Part shown: one piece after another, positions 8,658 to 17,440 of the stretch
How the letters are laid out: each line of letters begins with the position of its first letter
How positions within the stretch are numbered: the stretch's first letter is position 1
Source of the DNA: Nitrospirota bacterium
Lineage (GTDB): Bacteria; Nitrospirota; Thermodesulfovibrionia; Thermodesulfovibrionales; UBA9159
Direction: 5' to 3'
Length of the DNA: 62,715 nt
Assembly (NCBI GenBank): GCA_021790195.1
Contig: JAJYIF010000020.1
Span: 1 to 62,715, forward strand
The notes under the pieces: generated by a model
Database searches by the model: none
Told to the model about the DNA's origin: nothing
The model's input: the letters and a program-made list of their open reading frames with translations, nothing else
Program-made: the position numbers and the translations under genes

Positions 8658-9533
8658 TCACTCGATCTGGCAGTAGATCCCGCCGTTCTCGCACTCGGCG
8701 CATTCGAACTGGAGCATAGTGTGGCCGACCCCCATGTCTGAGAGCAGGAGCTCTATCTTTTCCCTTATGGCCTCCACCTCGCTCAGCCTCTGGTCGTGGA
8801 CCCATATGTGCGCGGAAAAAGCTATATGCCTGTGCGCAACGGACCATATATGGACGTCGTGGATGCCCATCACTTCAGGCATGTCGCATATCTTTTTTGC
8901 TATCTCTTCTGCGTGAAAGCCTTTTGGGGTCATTTCAAGGAAGATACCGAGAGCCTCTTTTACGACCCCCATGCCGCCGACAATAATGCCGACGCCTATG
9001 AGGAGGCTGGCGATAGGGTCGGCGTATACCCAGCCCGTGAAGTAAATGATGACGCCCGATGCGATTACGCCTACAGAAGACAAAGTATCGCCGAGCATAT
9101 GGAGCCAGGCGCTCTTGATGTTCAGGTCCTCATGTCCCCTTCCGATTATCAAGGCTGCAACAAGATTTCCTATGAAGCCGACGACCGCGATGGTAAGCAT
9201 CAGCGGAATATCTATTTGAGGGGGAGATATGAGCCTTCTATAAGACTCGAAGAAAACAAACAAGGCGATCAGCAAAAGACACAAGCCGTTTATAACGGCT
9301 GCCAGGACACCGACCCTCTGATAGCCGTAAGTGGCCCTGTGGTCTGATGGCCTTCGGCTTATCTTTGCAGCGACTATGCTAAGCCCGAGCGCAAAGACAT
9401 CCGTCAGGTTGTGAGCTGCGTCGCTCAACAGCGCTAGGCTGTTGCTGAGAAGCCCCCCCGCGACCTCGGCTGCTAGAATCAGAGCTGTCACCGCAAGGCT
9501 CAGGCGAAGTCGTTTCTCAGGATTTGAAGTCAT
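8658..9533 (-). CDS. Cation diffusion facilitator (CzcD/ZitB-type metal exporter)
   Basis: A 291-residue CDF protein with about six membrane helices and both zinc-site motifs: DAAHNLTD in helix 2 and HMLGDTLSS in helix 5. A C-terminal cytoplasmic domain (about 205-291) is His-rich (HDVHIWS, HRHIAFSAHIW) and ends with Cys-containing FECAEC and YCQ. It exports Zn2+ or related divalent cations using the proton gradient. It is separated from secA by 52 bases and may have its own promoter in the AT-rich gap 9534-9875. Confidence 0.92.
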   Translation of the reverse strand: MTSNPEKRLRLSLAVTALILAAEVAGGLLSNSLALLSDAAHNLTDVFALGLSIVAAKISRRPSDHRATYGYQRVGVLAAVINGLCLLLIALFVFFESYRRLISPPQIDIPLMLTIAVVGFIGNLVAALIIGRGHEDLNIKSAWLHMLGDTLSSVGVIASGVIIYFTGWVYADPIASLLIGVGIIVGGMGVVKEALGIFLEMTPKGFHAEEIAKKICDMPEVMGIHDVHIWSVAHRHIAFSAHIWVHDQRLSEVEAIREKIELLLSDMGVGHTMLQFECAECENGGIYCQIE

Positions 9534-9875
9534 TCTTACCCCTTTGATGGCGGATTATGACGCTATGTCGCGAAACCGCCATTTTGGATCCGGTTCTGCA
9601 TGAGCGAATACCCAAAGAAAAGACGCTTTAGAATAATGAAGTAAAACTTCAATAAAGATCAGTAACTCCGTAAAGTAATGTTACTTATTCGTTCCGAATA
9701 TAAAAGAGAATTAGATCAAAAAATATTACTTCGTTTCTATTATATCATACTTTTTCCTTCCCCCACCTCTCAAATAGTATGGCATAGGAATTGCTAAATA
9801 TTCCCAGGCAGGGATGCCCGGTCGGGTAGATTATTGTCCTGAATCTGTGGACCGGGATATTAACGAGGTGCTTCG
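9534..9875. other. AT-rich divergent intergenic region with two small inverted repeats
   Basis: This 342-base gap separates the divergently transcribed CDF gene (minus) and the sensor kinase (plus) and should carry both promoters. I see no ORF. GAAGT-AAA-ACTTC (9638-9650) and AAGTAA-TG-TTACTT (9673-9686) are short inverted repeats 23 bases apart that could bind a regulator. The stretch 9715-9765 is strongly AT-rich. I cannot name the promoter boxes with confidence. Confidence 0.4.
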
Positions 9876-11855
9876 ATGAAAAAGAGACTTCTGCGTCTTC
9901 CGCTCGCAAGCAAGCTGCTTATTCTCAGCGTGGTGCTGATCGCCGGAATAAGTGTCGCTTTCTGGTACCCCTCGATCCTCCACATCCAGAAAGAGGAGTT
10001 GGGCAAGAACATAAACTTTGCCGAATCTCAGATGGATGTTATAGAGCGGGCGCTGTACTACGGGATGCTCACCAATAACAGGGAGTTCATAGAGCAGACT
10101 ATCGAGTCTCTTGGCACGATGGACAGTATCCTCTGGATAAGGATTATCGACGCCGGCGGCACCGTTCGCTTTTCCTCGGTCAGGGGCGAATTCAATGTCC
10201 GGACCGGCCAAAGCAAAAAAGTTGGTAAGGATTCTCTTCCGGAGGCGAGGTTGTTGACTATCAAAGATCTGAATGGAAAGAAGGCCATAGAGATGGTCCA
10301 GCCGATACACAACATGCAGCCGTGCTATTCGGCGGCGTGTCATATTCATCCCGTGGAGAAGAATATACTGGGAAGGATTGAATATGGCTATTCGCTGCAG
10401 TCTGTGGACGCTTACATCAGGAGACAGGGTTACACGATGGCCGCGTTCGGCTTCGTCTTTATCGCGGTGCTCTCGATACCTCTGTACGTCATTGTCAACC
10501 GCTTTGTGCTGAAACCCGTGTCTCTCCTCGCCGACGGAATGCAGAAGATCACAGCCGGGGACCTCTCGCATGTCATAGAGCTTGATACCAGGGACGAGCT
10601 CGGGATGCTTGCCACCAGCTTTAATTCCATGACCAGGCAGCTTCAGGAGAGGAACCTTGCCGCCGCCAAAGAGCTGGACGAGTATCGCTCGTCCCTGCTC
10701 CACGCCCAGAAGATGGAAGCTATCGGCACGCTTTCCGCCGGCATAGCTCATGATTTTAACAACATACTTACAGGGATAATAGGCTATTCCGAGCTTATTC
10801 GTGAGGAGAGCGACCAGACGCGCGTTAAGGAATATGTCGGAAGTGTCCTAGAGCTTACCGATAGGGCATCGGAGTTCACAAGGCAGATACTTCTGATAGG
10901 GAGGAGGCTTCCTCCGGCACGCCGCCCTCTGGACCTCAACGGGCTTATCAATGATTCCATTAAGATGCTCAGGCGCATGGTCGAGGAGAATATCGAGATC
11001 AAGGTGTTTAAGCATCAGGGTTTGCACAGAATCGACGCTGATCAGGCCCAAATCACGCAAGTCCTGATGAACCTTGTGGTGAACGCCAGGGACGCAATGC
11101 CGAAGGGCGGAACAATCGAGATCAGGACCGGTGAGACCATGATCGATGAGGCTTACGTCAGACTTCACGCCTATTCAGGACCTGGGAATTATGTTTTTGT
11201 GGCCGTCTCCGACACAGGCAGCGGCATTCCCGAAGAAATAAGGGACAAGATATTCGAGCCCTTTTTTACGACCAAGTCGAAAGGCAGGGGCACCGGTCTT
11301 GGACTTGCGGTGACTTATTCCATTGTGAGAAGTCATGGAGGCTGGATAGATCTTTCTACCGAGGTCGGAAAAGGGACTGAATTCAAGGTATGTCTTCCGA
11401 CCTTTTCTGTGCGGGCCGGCGAGGATAGTATCGAGGCCGTCCCGGAGCCCAAGTCATTGCCGGGGGGGACCGAGAGCATCCTGCTGGTGGATGATGATGC
11501 TGTGATAAGGGACCTTGGGAAGTCCCTCCTTGAGGGGCTCGGTTATAAGGTTTATATAGCCTCGGACGGCGAAGAAGCGGTCAGGATATATAAGGAACGG
11601 ATCGGCGAAATTGCGATCGTTGTTATGGACAGGGTCATGCCTAAGGTCGACGGCGTCGAATCGTTCAACCGCCTGAGGGAGATAAACCCGGGAGTGAAGG
11701 TCATCATTTCAAGCGGTTATGCGGCGGATGAGGCAAAGAAGCTCAGGGAATCCGGTGTGATGGGTTTTCTCGATAAGCCGTACAGGATGGCCGAGATGGC
11801 GAAGGCCGTAAGGGAAGCGTTAGACGCCGATTCCGGTGTCCGCCGGTACAGTTAA
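9876..11855 (+). CDS. Hybrid sensor histidine kinase with possible haem c-binding periplasmic domain
   Basis: A 659-residue protein: membrane helix (about 13-33), periplasmic domain (34-185), second helix (about 186-206), HAMP (about 207-260), HisKA with HDFNNIL as phospho-acceptor site, HATPase_c ([26 protein letters not shown]) and a C-terminal receiver (VDDD and [10 protein letters not shown]). The periplasmic domain contains C150-YSAA-C155-H156, a CX4CH variant of the haem c attachment motif, near the second helix, where related sensors carry CXXCH. This suggests redox or gas sensing. The receiver may act as an internal phosphate sink. No cognate regulator gene is adjacent. Confidence 0.88.
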   Translation: MKKRLLRLPLASKLLILSVVLIAGISVAFWYPSILHIQKEELGKNINFAESQMDVIERALYYGMLTNNREFIEQTIESLGTMDSILWIRIIDAGGTVRFSSVRGEFNVRTGQSKKVGKDSLPEARLLTIKDLNGKKAIEMVQPIHNMQPCYSAACHIHPVEKNILGRIEYGYSLQSVDAYIRRQGYTMAAFGFVFIAVLSIPLYVIVNRFVLKPVSLLADGMQKITAGDLSHVIELDTRDELGMLATSFNSMTRQLQERNLAAAKELDEYRSSLLHAQKMEAIGTLSAGIAHDFNNILTGIIGYSELIREESDQTRVKEYVGSVLELTDRASEFTRQILLIGRRLPPARRPLDLNGLINDSIKMLRRMVEENIEIKVFKHQGLHRIDADQAQITQVLMNLVVNARDAMPKGGTIEIRTGETMIDEAYVRLHAYSGPGNYVFVAVSDTGSGIPEEIRDKIFEPFFTTKSKGRGTGLGLAVTYSIVRSHGGWIDLSTEVGKGTEFKVCLPTFSVRAGEDSIEAVPEPKSLPGGTESILLVDDDAVIRDLGKSLLEGLGYKVYIASDGEEAVRIYKERIGEIAIVVMDRVMPKVDGVESFNRLREINPGVKVIISSGYAADEAKKLRESGVMGFLDKPYRMAEMAKAVREALDADSGVRRYS

Positions 11856-11860
11856 AGCGC

Positions 11861-12826
11861 TTACTGACTGATATACTTGAGTGCGAGAAAGATGATGGCT
11901 GCCCCGAGAAGTAACTTGATGACCCTCTGGGGCATAAATTTTTGTAAGCGCGCTCCAAAGTAGACCCCTATTATGCCTCCGATGCCGAACAATGCGCCGA
12001 GTAGCCAATCCGGCGACGCAGCCGTCCCGGAGCCGGCGGGAACCACGCTGTAAAAGGTGACGCCTGCGATAGAGGTGATAAAGGTACCCATGAGCGCCGC
12101 CCCTGCGATCGTATATACGGGCAAGTGAAATACGGCCACACAGAAGGGAGCTATAATGGCGCCGCCGCCTATGCCGTATGTACCGCCGATGATACCGACG
12201 ATAAAGGCGAGCATGAACATGCCGATAGTGCTATAAGAAAACCTTTCGCCCCAGAATTCATACTCTATCTTCGTGAACGAAACAGAGACAGTCTTAACTA
12301 CTGCCTCTTTCGGAAGCCCCGATGCCAGTCTCGATCTCTGTCGCTGTCTGATCTCTTCCGCCCTCTCCCGGAACTTTATCTCGAGCGCGTTTGTGCCTTC
12401 GTTTCTTAATCGGGATTTCCCGCTGAATTCGTATAAGAGTCTGCCGCCGATATACAGCAATACGCATCCCACGAATAATTTGAACATCCCGGGATCCGGA
12501 AGGTATCGGACCCTTATGTAGTAACCGATGAAGACCCCGGGCAGGGTTCCCATTATAACTACCCATGTCAGGGGCCATGCCATCCGTCCCTCCTTTATGT
12601 AGCGGTAAACGCCGCCCGGAATAGCCACTATGTTGAAGATAAAGTTGGTCCCGCTCACCGAAGGATTTGTGTAATTGAGGACGCTCATCTGAAAAGGCAG
12701 GAGGAGAAAAGCCCCGGAAACGCCGCCCATGGACGTGAAAAAAGAGATCGCCATCGCTACAAGAGGGGGCAGGAGGATGCTTGTCTTTACTCCAGAAACG
12801 GGAAAGACGTATTCAAGAAATTCCAT
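11861..12826 (-). CDS. TSUP (TauE/SafE) family membrane transporter
   Basis: A 321-residue integral membrane protein with two homologous membrane halves separated by a basic cytoplasmic loop (about 130-175). Glycine-rich GTYGIGGGAIIAPF in the second half and FTSMGGVSGAFLLLPF in the first are typical of the TauE/SafE sulfite/organosulfur exporter family. Substrates in this family include sulfite, sulfoacetate and sulfolactate, and the sequence alone does not choose between them. Its 3' end lies only five bases from that of the convergent sensor kinase, with no terminator between them. Confidence 0.85.
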   Translation of the reverse strand: MEFLEYVFPVSGVKTSILLPPLVAMAISFFTSMGGVSGAFLLLPFQMSVLNYTNPSVSGTNFIFNIVAIPGGVYRYIKEGRMAWPLTWVVIMGTLPGVFIGYYIRVRYLPDPGMFKLFVGCVLLYIGGRLLYEFSGKSRLRNEGTNALEIKFRERAEEIRQRQRSRLASGLPKEAVVKTVSVSFTKIEYEFWGERFSYSTIGMFMLAFIVGIIGGTYGIGGGAIIAPFCVAVFHLPVYTIAGAALMGTFITSIAGVTFYSVVPAGSGTAASPDWLLGALFGIGGIIGVYFGARLQKFMPQRVIKLLLGAAIIFLALKYISQ

Positions 12827-13287
12827 CGACCCCTTCCGATATTTTGATTGGCTTATTATATCCGGAAGAGGCCTTTTTTACTATACCAAACCAACTGGCG
12901 ATTCTGTTTGTGTCGCGCTGCGACGGGACAGAGCAGGAAACCTTACCGCATTTTGAACTTTTCCCCGGCGGCCGGGAATTGCCGACGGAACACTCAAGGT
13001 GTCTTGATCGTCACGGCGAACGAGTGAAGGGTAGTGGCAATCCACAAACTAAGCCTGTTTCGCCTTGCCCGCCATGGCAACCCCTAACAGCAATTCCGGC
13101 CGCCATTTTCCCCTCCGCTAGTCAGCATAACTCCCGGCGCCGGCGAAGTAAATACCCATATATGGGTATTTTTGGGGGACACGGCTATTTTAGCAGCAGG
13201 CTTCGAAGAGAAGGCGTGACATGAAGCGGATTACCAGTCCTGGTCAAATTATGCGATCTTCTCCTGTTTCTGGTAAACTTATATCCT
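12827..13287. other. 461-base divergent intergenic region with a 22-bp palindrome
   Basis: No convincing ORF is present between the TSUP gene and the ABC ATPase gene, which diverge here. The region contains a perfect palindrome at 13150-13171 (listed separately) and a GC-rich stretch around 12964-12975 (CCGGCGGCCGGG). I looked for riboswitch signatures such as cobalamin, fluoride and c-di-GMP and saw none. Confidence 0.45.
13150..13171. promoter_or_regulatory. Perfect 22-bp palindrome, candidate operator
   Basis: The sequence AAATACCCATATATGGGTAT, completed by TT, is its own reverse complement over 22 bases. It lies 117 bases upstream of the ABC exporter operon and 324 bases upstream of the divergent TSUP gene. 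Two GGGTATTT half-sites face each other like an operator for a dimeric regulator. It is followed by a short T-run (to 13173), so a weak terminator is the alternative. Confidence 0.45.
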
Positions 13288-14274
13288 GTGCCGATAATAA
13301 AAGTAGATCATCTTTACAAGCGTTTCGGTGAGACCGATGCAGTGCGGGACATCTCCTTTGAGGTGGAGCAGGGGACGATATTCGGTTTCCTCGGGCCGAA
13401 CGGCGCTGGGAAGACGACAACTATAAGCATACTCTGCACCCTGCTCTCGCCCACGTACGGAAAGGCCTCCATCCATGGATACGATTGCACGGAGCAATCG
13501 GCAGAGGTCAGAAAATCTATCGGCATAGTATTCCAGGACAGCACTCTTGACAAGGACCTGACCGCCTATGAGAACCTGATGTTCCATGCATATCTCTACG
13601 ACGTAAAAAAGGCGGAGATGAGGCAGCGTATTGACGAGGCCCTCCGCTTTGTGGACCTTTACGAGAGAAGAGACGACCTGGTGAAGAAGTTTTCGGGCGG
13701 GATGAAGAGGAGGCTTGAGGTCGCCAGAGGGCTGATTCACAGACCGAAGGTGCTGTTCCTTGACGAGCCGACCATAGGTCTCGATCCCCAGACAAGGGCC
13801 CACCTATGGGACTTCATTGTCGATCTCCCCAAAAAGCACAAGGTAACGGTATTTATGACGACCCACTACATGGAAGAGGCGGAAGTATGCGACAGGATCG
13901 CGATTATCGACCACGGCAGGATAATAACCGTCGGGACGCCGGAAGAGCTGAAGAAGACCATGGGAGGGGATGTCATATTCATCGGCACATCGGACAATGC
14001 AAGGGCAAAGGATGAGATCGAGAAGTTGTTCGGCGTTGAGGTATTCGAAAAAGAGGGCGAGTTATTTCTGACTTCGGCCAGGGGCGATGCCTGCATCCCT
14101 GAGATCATAAGGGCGCTCGGCGATATGGTATTGTCTGTAAAGCTACAGAGACCCACGCTGAACGACGTCTTTTTGAAAATGACCGGAAGGGCAATCAGGG
14201 CCGAGGAGCTGTCTTCGGGGGACACTTTCAAAGACGAGGTCAGATCCTACAGGAGGAAATTTGGTAGAGGCTAA
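13288..14274 (+). CDS. ABC exporter ATP-binding protein (DrrA-type)
   Basis: A 328-residue ABC ATPase with Walker A GPNGAGKTT, signature FSGGMKRRLEVARGL and Walker B LFLDEPTIGLDP, followed by a C-terminal DUF4162-like domain (about 225-300) typical of DrrA/CcmA-like drug and antibiotic exporters. The likely start is GTG at 13288; no strong ribosome binding site precedes it. It overlaps the permease gene by 14 bases. The pair probably exports a hydrophobic compound or a cell-envelope component; the substrate is not determinable. Confidence 0.9.
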   Translation: MPIIKVDHLYKRFGETDAVRDISFEVEQGTIFGFLGPNGAGKTTTISILCTLLSPTYGKASIHGYDCTEQSAEVRKSIGIVFQDSTLDKDLTAYENLMFHAYLYDVKKAEMRQRIDEALRFVDLYERRDDLVKKFSGGMKRRLEVARGLIHRPKVLFLDEPTIGLDPQTRAHLWDFIVDLPKKHKVTVFMTTHYMEEAEVCDRIAIIDHGRIITVGTPEELKKTMGGDVIFIGTSDNARAKDEIEKLFGVEVFEKEGELFLTSARGDACIPEIIRALGDMVLSVKLQRPTLNDVFLKMTGRAIRAEELSSGDTFKDEVRSYRRKFGRG

Positions 14275-15040
14275 TGCGATTTATGTCCTGGTCGCGAGGG
14301 AGTTCAAGAAGTTTGTAAGGGAGAGGAGCAGACTCATCTCAACTCTCGCAAGGCCGCTTATCTGGCTCTTTCTGGTGGGCGGAGGTATGTCCCGCCTCGT
14401 CTCGCCCGGGATGGGGGTCTTTTCACCGGGCAGGGGGATATCCTACATCCAGTTTATATTCCCGGGCATCCTCGGCATGACGATCCTTTTCAGCGCCATC
14501 TTCTCCTCGATATCCATAATATGGGACAAGGAGTTCGGACTGATGAAGGAGATACTCGTTGCGCCTGTTTCGAGATTCTCCATAGTCCTGGGAAAGGCGC
14601 TGAGCGGGACCCTTGTTTCCGCAATTCAGGCCGCAATAATATTAGCCCTTTTCCCGTTCCTCGGAATCAAACTGAGTGTCTTGTCGGTAATGGAGGTTGT
14701 TGTTATATGCATCCTTCTTTCGTTCTGCATAGCCGCATTAGGTATCGTGATAGCGACCTTTTATGAGAGCTTTGAGAGTTTCAGTGTTATCATGAATTTT
14801 GTAGTGATGCCGATGTTTTTTCTGTCGGGTGCGATGTATCCGGTCAGGACGCTCCCGCAAATATTGAAGGTTATCACAAGACTGAACCCCTTTACTTACG
14901 GGATAGACGCTTTGAAGCACGCAATATTCAGGGGCACCGACATTCTCGATTTTTCCCTTGTGACGGACCTCGGGGTCTTGTTGGGCACATCTGCAGTGTT
15001 CGTTGTGATTGCCGCCTTGATGTTCGAAAGAAAGAAATAA
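14261..15040 (+). CDS. ABC-2 type exporter permease (DrrB-type)
   Basis: A 259-residue ABC-2 permease with about six hydrophobic segments and the family hallmarks IPFPGILGMT-like FIFPGILGMTIL and FLSGAMYPVRTLP near the end. The start is TTG at 14261, decided by an AGGAGG four bases upstream (14251-14256) inside the ATPase gene; the product begins MVEANAIYV. It forms the membrane channel for the preceding ATPase. Confidence 0.9.
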   Translation: MVEANAIYVLVAREFKKFVRERSRLISTLARPLIWLFLVGGGMSRLVSPGMGVFSPGRGISYIQFIFPGILGMTILFSAIFSSISIIWDKEFGLMKEILVAPVSRFSIVLGKALSGTLVSAIQAAIILALFPFLGIKLSVLSVMEVVVICILLSFCIAALGIVIATFYESFESFSVIMNFVVMPMFFLSGAMYPVRTLPQILKVITRLNPFTYGIDALKHAIFRGTDILDFSLVTDLGVLLGTSAVFVVIAALMFERKK

Positions 15041-15047
15041 CGGCTTT

Positions 15048-15254
15048 CTATGACGATGTATAACCTTGAAGGGTCGATTTTGCCCGCGATTTGAATCCGA
15101 GTCTCAGAAAAAGGTGGCCGAGTTCCGCGATGTAATCGGCATTATGGGGCTCGATTCCCAGGGCCACGTTTATCGCTGCTACAGCTTCATGATACTTGTT
15201 CTGCTTGGCATAGGCGGTGCCGAGGCTGAATTCTGTCCCCGAAGTAGCCCATGG
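15048..15254 (-). pseudogene. Relic of a TPR-repeat protein
   Basis: The minus strand holds a 68-codon open frame, bounded by TAG at both ends and lacking a start codon, that encodes a clear tetratricopeptide repeat: SLGTAYAKQNKYHEAV, then ALGIEPHNADYIAELGHLFL and RLGFKSRAKSTL. The pattern of Ala/Gly/Leu/Tyr positions matches a TPR helix pair plus the first helix of a second. Only this C-terminal fragment remains between the ABC permease gene and ubiB, so it is probably a decayed or truncated gene. The parent protein (a TPR or DnaJ-TPR protein) is unknown. Confidence 0.55.
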
Positions 15255-15320
15255 CTAAATTATACTATGATTTGGCCGTTTTGCCGCCTTCTATCCGATT
15301 CGATAATAGAGTTCCAGAAC

Positions 15321-17027
15321 CTACAGTCTTCCAGAGCGTATGATCGATATGATGAGCCAGATTCCGAGGAGGAAGGCTATGCCGAAGCTTATAAGGGCGA
15401 GGATAGATATCCCGAAGATCTTAGAGCCTACCCCGGCCGCCTGCATTATGGCAGAACTGAGGAGTGTCGCGCTGATGATCATGCCGAAGGTGATGCGATT
15501 GCTGGATCGGTCCATGTCAGTGATGAGCCTGTCGAGCCCGCTATGCGAGAGTTTCATGTGCAGGTCGTCCCTCAAGACTTTCTGGATGACGCGCTTGATC
15601 TGCTTTGGGAAGAGAAGAAAAAAGTCTCCGAACTCAGCGACGTTCCTGCTGACCTTGTCATATATCTTGTTAAAGCTGTATCTTTCCCTTACGAGCTTCG
15701 AGGCATACGGCTCCGCCGCTGCGACAAAGTCAAAGGCAGGGTCAAGCTCTCTGCCGATGTTTTCCAGGATCAGCATGGCCTTGTTGATGAGAAGCAGATC
15801 GGAGGGTATCTGCATCCTGTGTTTGAGGGCGATATGGGTTATTACATCGAGGTATTGTGAGAAATTTATCTCCTGAAGGGTCATTCCGTAAAGGGGCTCG
15901 AGATAATAAAGGAGGTCGGTCCTGAATTCACGTCTGAACTTTTCGAGGTCGACGTCGTCCGGCACGTAGCCGAGCTCTATGTATTGGTCTATCAGCCTGT
16001 TGAAGTCCTTCTTTATGAGGGCGAGAAATGTGTTTGCCATCGTCTCCATCATCTCCGGCGACACCCTGCCGACTATGCCGAAATCCAGGAAGGCGAGCTT
16101 CCCCTCGGGCAGGACGAGAAGGTTGCCCGGATGGGGATCGGCGTGGAAGAAACCGTCCTCAAGGATCATTTTAAAATAAGCCTCCACACTGACTTTCACG
16201 AGTCTCTTACGGTCAACGCCCATATCGACAATCGCAGGGACATCGTCTATCCGCACCCCGTCGACTCTTTCCATCACAAGGACTTTCTCGGTCACAAACT
16301 CAGCATATACGCGCGGGATATAGATGTCCGGATTGTCGGCGAAATTTGCCCTGAACCTGGAGCAGTTCTTTGCCTCCACTATAAAGTCGAGCTCCTTTCT
16401 CACTGTCTTTGAGAATTCCTCGACTATCCCGACGGGGTTGAAAAACCTGCTCTCAGGCACATACCTGTCCAGGAGTCTCGCCACCGTGAAGAGTATGTTT
16501 ATGTCTGTCTCTATCTGCTCCCTGATTCCCGGACGCTGGACTTTCACGACGACCTCCGAGCCGTCCGTCAGTCTTGCATGATGGACCTGAGCTATGGAGG
16601 CGGCGGCCACAGGCTTTTCGACAAATTCGAGGAAGACCTCGTTCAGTGGCCGCTTCAGCTCTTCCTCTGTTATGCGTTTTGCCTCCGCTACGGGGAAGGG
16701 CGGGACTTCGTCCTGGAGCTTCTTGAATTCATTCGCAAACTGAGCTGTGATCAGGTCCGGTCTGGAGGAGAGAATCTGGGCCAGCTTTATAAAGCTCGGC
16801 CCCATCTCTCCAAAGGCGATCCTCAGCCTCTCGGGGACGCTCGGGCCCTTTAGAGCGGGCCATTGACCAAAAGCGCGGAGACGTTTCCTGAAGGGCACAT
16901 ATCTGCCGAGATGGATCTGGTCGATTATCCGGCCGAAGCCGTGTTTGAGAAGTATATTTATTATCTGCTGGAGTCTTCTTGCGGACCGGTAAGTGCGGGT
17001 AAATCTGAAGAGATCCACAGGGATCAA
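15321..17027 (-). CDS. ubiB: ABC1/UbiB-family atypical kinase
   Basis: A 568-residue protein of the ABC1/AarF/UbiB family. The invariant KxGQ-like motif appears as FIKLAQILSSRPD, the VAAASIAQVH loop replaces the usual glycine-rich loop, and catalytic motifs HADPHPGN and FLDFG are intact. Two hydrophobic helices (about 510-563) anchor the C-terminus. Members are ATPases or kinases needed for ubiquinone or other isoprenoid-quinone metabolism; in anaerobes the quinone is probably menaquinone. It overlaps the upstream phasin-like gene by 4 bases. Confidence 0.9.
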   Translation of the reverse strand: MIPVDLFRFTRTYRSARRLQQIINILLKHGFGRIIDQIHLGRYVPFRKRLRAFGQWPALKGPSVPERLRIAFGEMGPSFIKLAQILSSRPDLITAQFANEFKKLQDEVPPFPVAEAKRITEEELKRPLNEVFLEFVEKPVAAASIAQVHHARLTDGSEVVVKVQRPGIREQIETDINILFTVARLLDRYVPESRFFNPVGIVEEFSKTVRKELDFIVEAKNCSRFRANFADNPDIYIPRVYAEFVTEKVLVMERVDGVRIDDVPAIVDMGVDRKRLVKVSVEAYFKMILEDGFFHADPHPGNLLVLPEGKLAFLDFGIVGRVSPEMMETMANTFLALIKKDFNRLIDQYIELGYVPDDVDLEKFRREFRTDLLYYLEPLYGMTLQEINFSQYLDVITHIALKHRMQIPSDLLLINKAMLILENIGRELDPAFDFVAAAEPYASKLVRERYSFNKIYDKVSRNVAEFGDFFLLFPKQIKRVIQKVLRDDLHMKLSHSGLDRLITDMDRSSNRITFGMIISATLLSSAIMQAAGVGSKIFGISILALISFGIAFLLGIWLIISIIRSGRL

Positions 17028-17350
17028 TCCCCTTCGGAGCTTTCCCCCCTGACGCCTTCCAGCTTCTTGAGGCGGGCCGAAAGGGCCTGGACCTTATTAT
17101 TCAGTTTTTCGATGTCGTCTCTGGAGGGGAGGGCCATCTTGTCGAGAGTCTTCGAGATAAGCTCTGAAAGACTCTTGCCCAGCTGCTCGGTGTTCTTGTC
17201 GGCCTTTTCGGCCCACTCCTTTACGAGCTTGGCCCCCTGCGACTCGCTCAGTTCTCCCTTCTTTACAAGCTCGTTGACGAGCTCAGCGACTTTTTCCTGG
17301 ACCCCGAATCCGGCCAGTAATGCGTTCCTTACAACATCGAAGAGCGTCAT
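17024..17350 (-). CDS. Phasin-like coiled-coil protein
   Basis: A 108-residue helical protein beginning MTLFDVVRNALLAGFGVQEK. It has a charged middle and a C-terminal leucine-zipper segment, SRDDIEKLNNKVQALSARL, of the type found in PhaF/PhaI phasins and UbiK-like proteins. The start at 17350 is preferred over an upstream ATG because GGAGG lies six bases before it. It couples translationally with the ubiB-like gene, an arrangement that suggests an accessory role in the membrane or quinone function of UbiB. No polyhydroxyalkanoate synthase is nearby. Confidence 0.65.
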   Translation of the reverse strand: MTLFDVVRNALLAGFGVQEKVAELVNELVKKGELSESQGAKLVKEWAEKADKNTEQLGKSLSELISKTLDKMALPSRDDIEKLNNKVQALSARLKKLEGVRGESSEGD

Positions 17351-17370
17351 ATAACCTCCTGAATAAAGCA

Positions 17371-17440
17371 AGAGTAACGGATGACAAGCTATAAGCCGAG
17401 AATCGAAAAAATCGTCACTTGTTACTTGTCACGGTCCTTT
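17371..17440. repeat. Degenerate intergenic inverted repeat (AGTAAC / GTTACTTG type)
   Basis: Between the phasin-like gene and alaS, AGAGTAACGGATGACAAG (17379-17396) faces CACTTGTTACTTGTCAC (17417-17433) as an imperfect inverted repeat that runs into the alaS 3' end. A related string, AAGTTACAGGCAACAAG, occurs at 26808. Such short palindromic intergenic repeats are common; function is unknown and could be transcript 3'-end protection. Confidence 0.3.

Noticed and set aside
12827-13287. Possible riboswitch in the divergent gap
   Set aside because: No conserved core of cobalamin, fluoride, c-di-GMP, TPP or guanidine riboswitches could be found on either strand.
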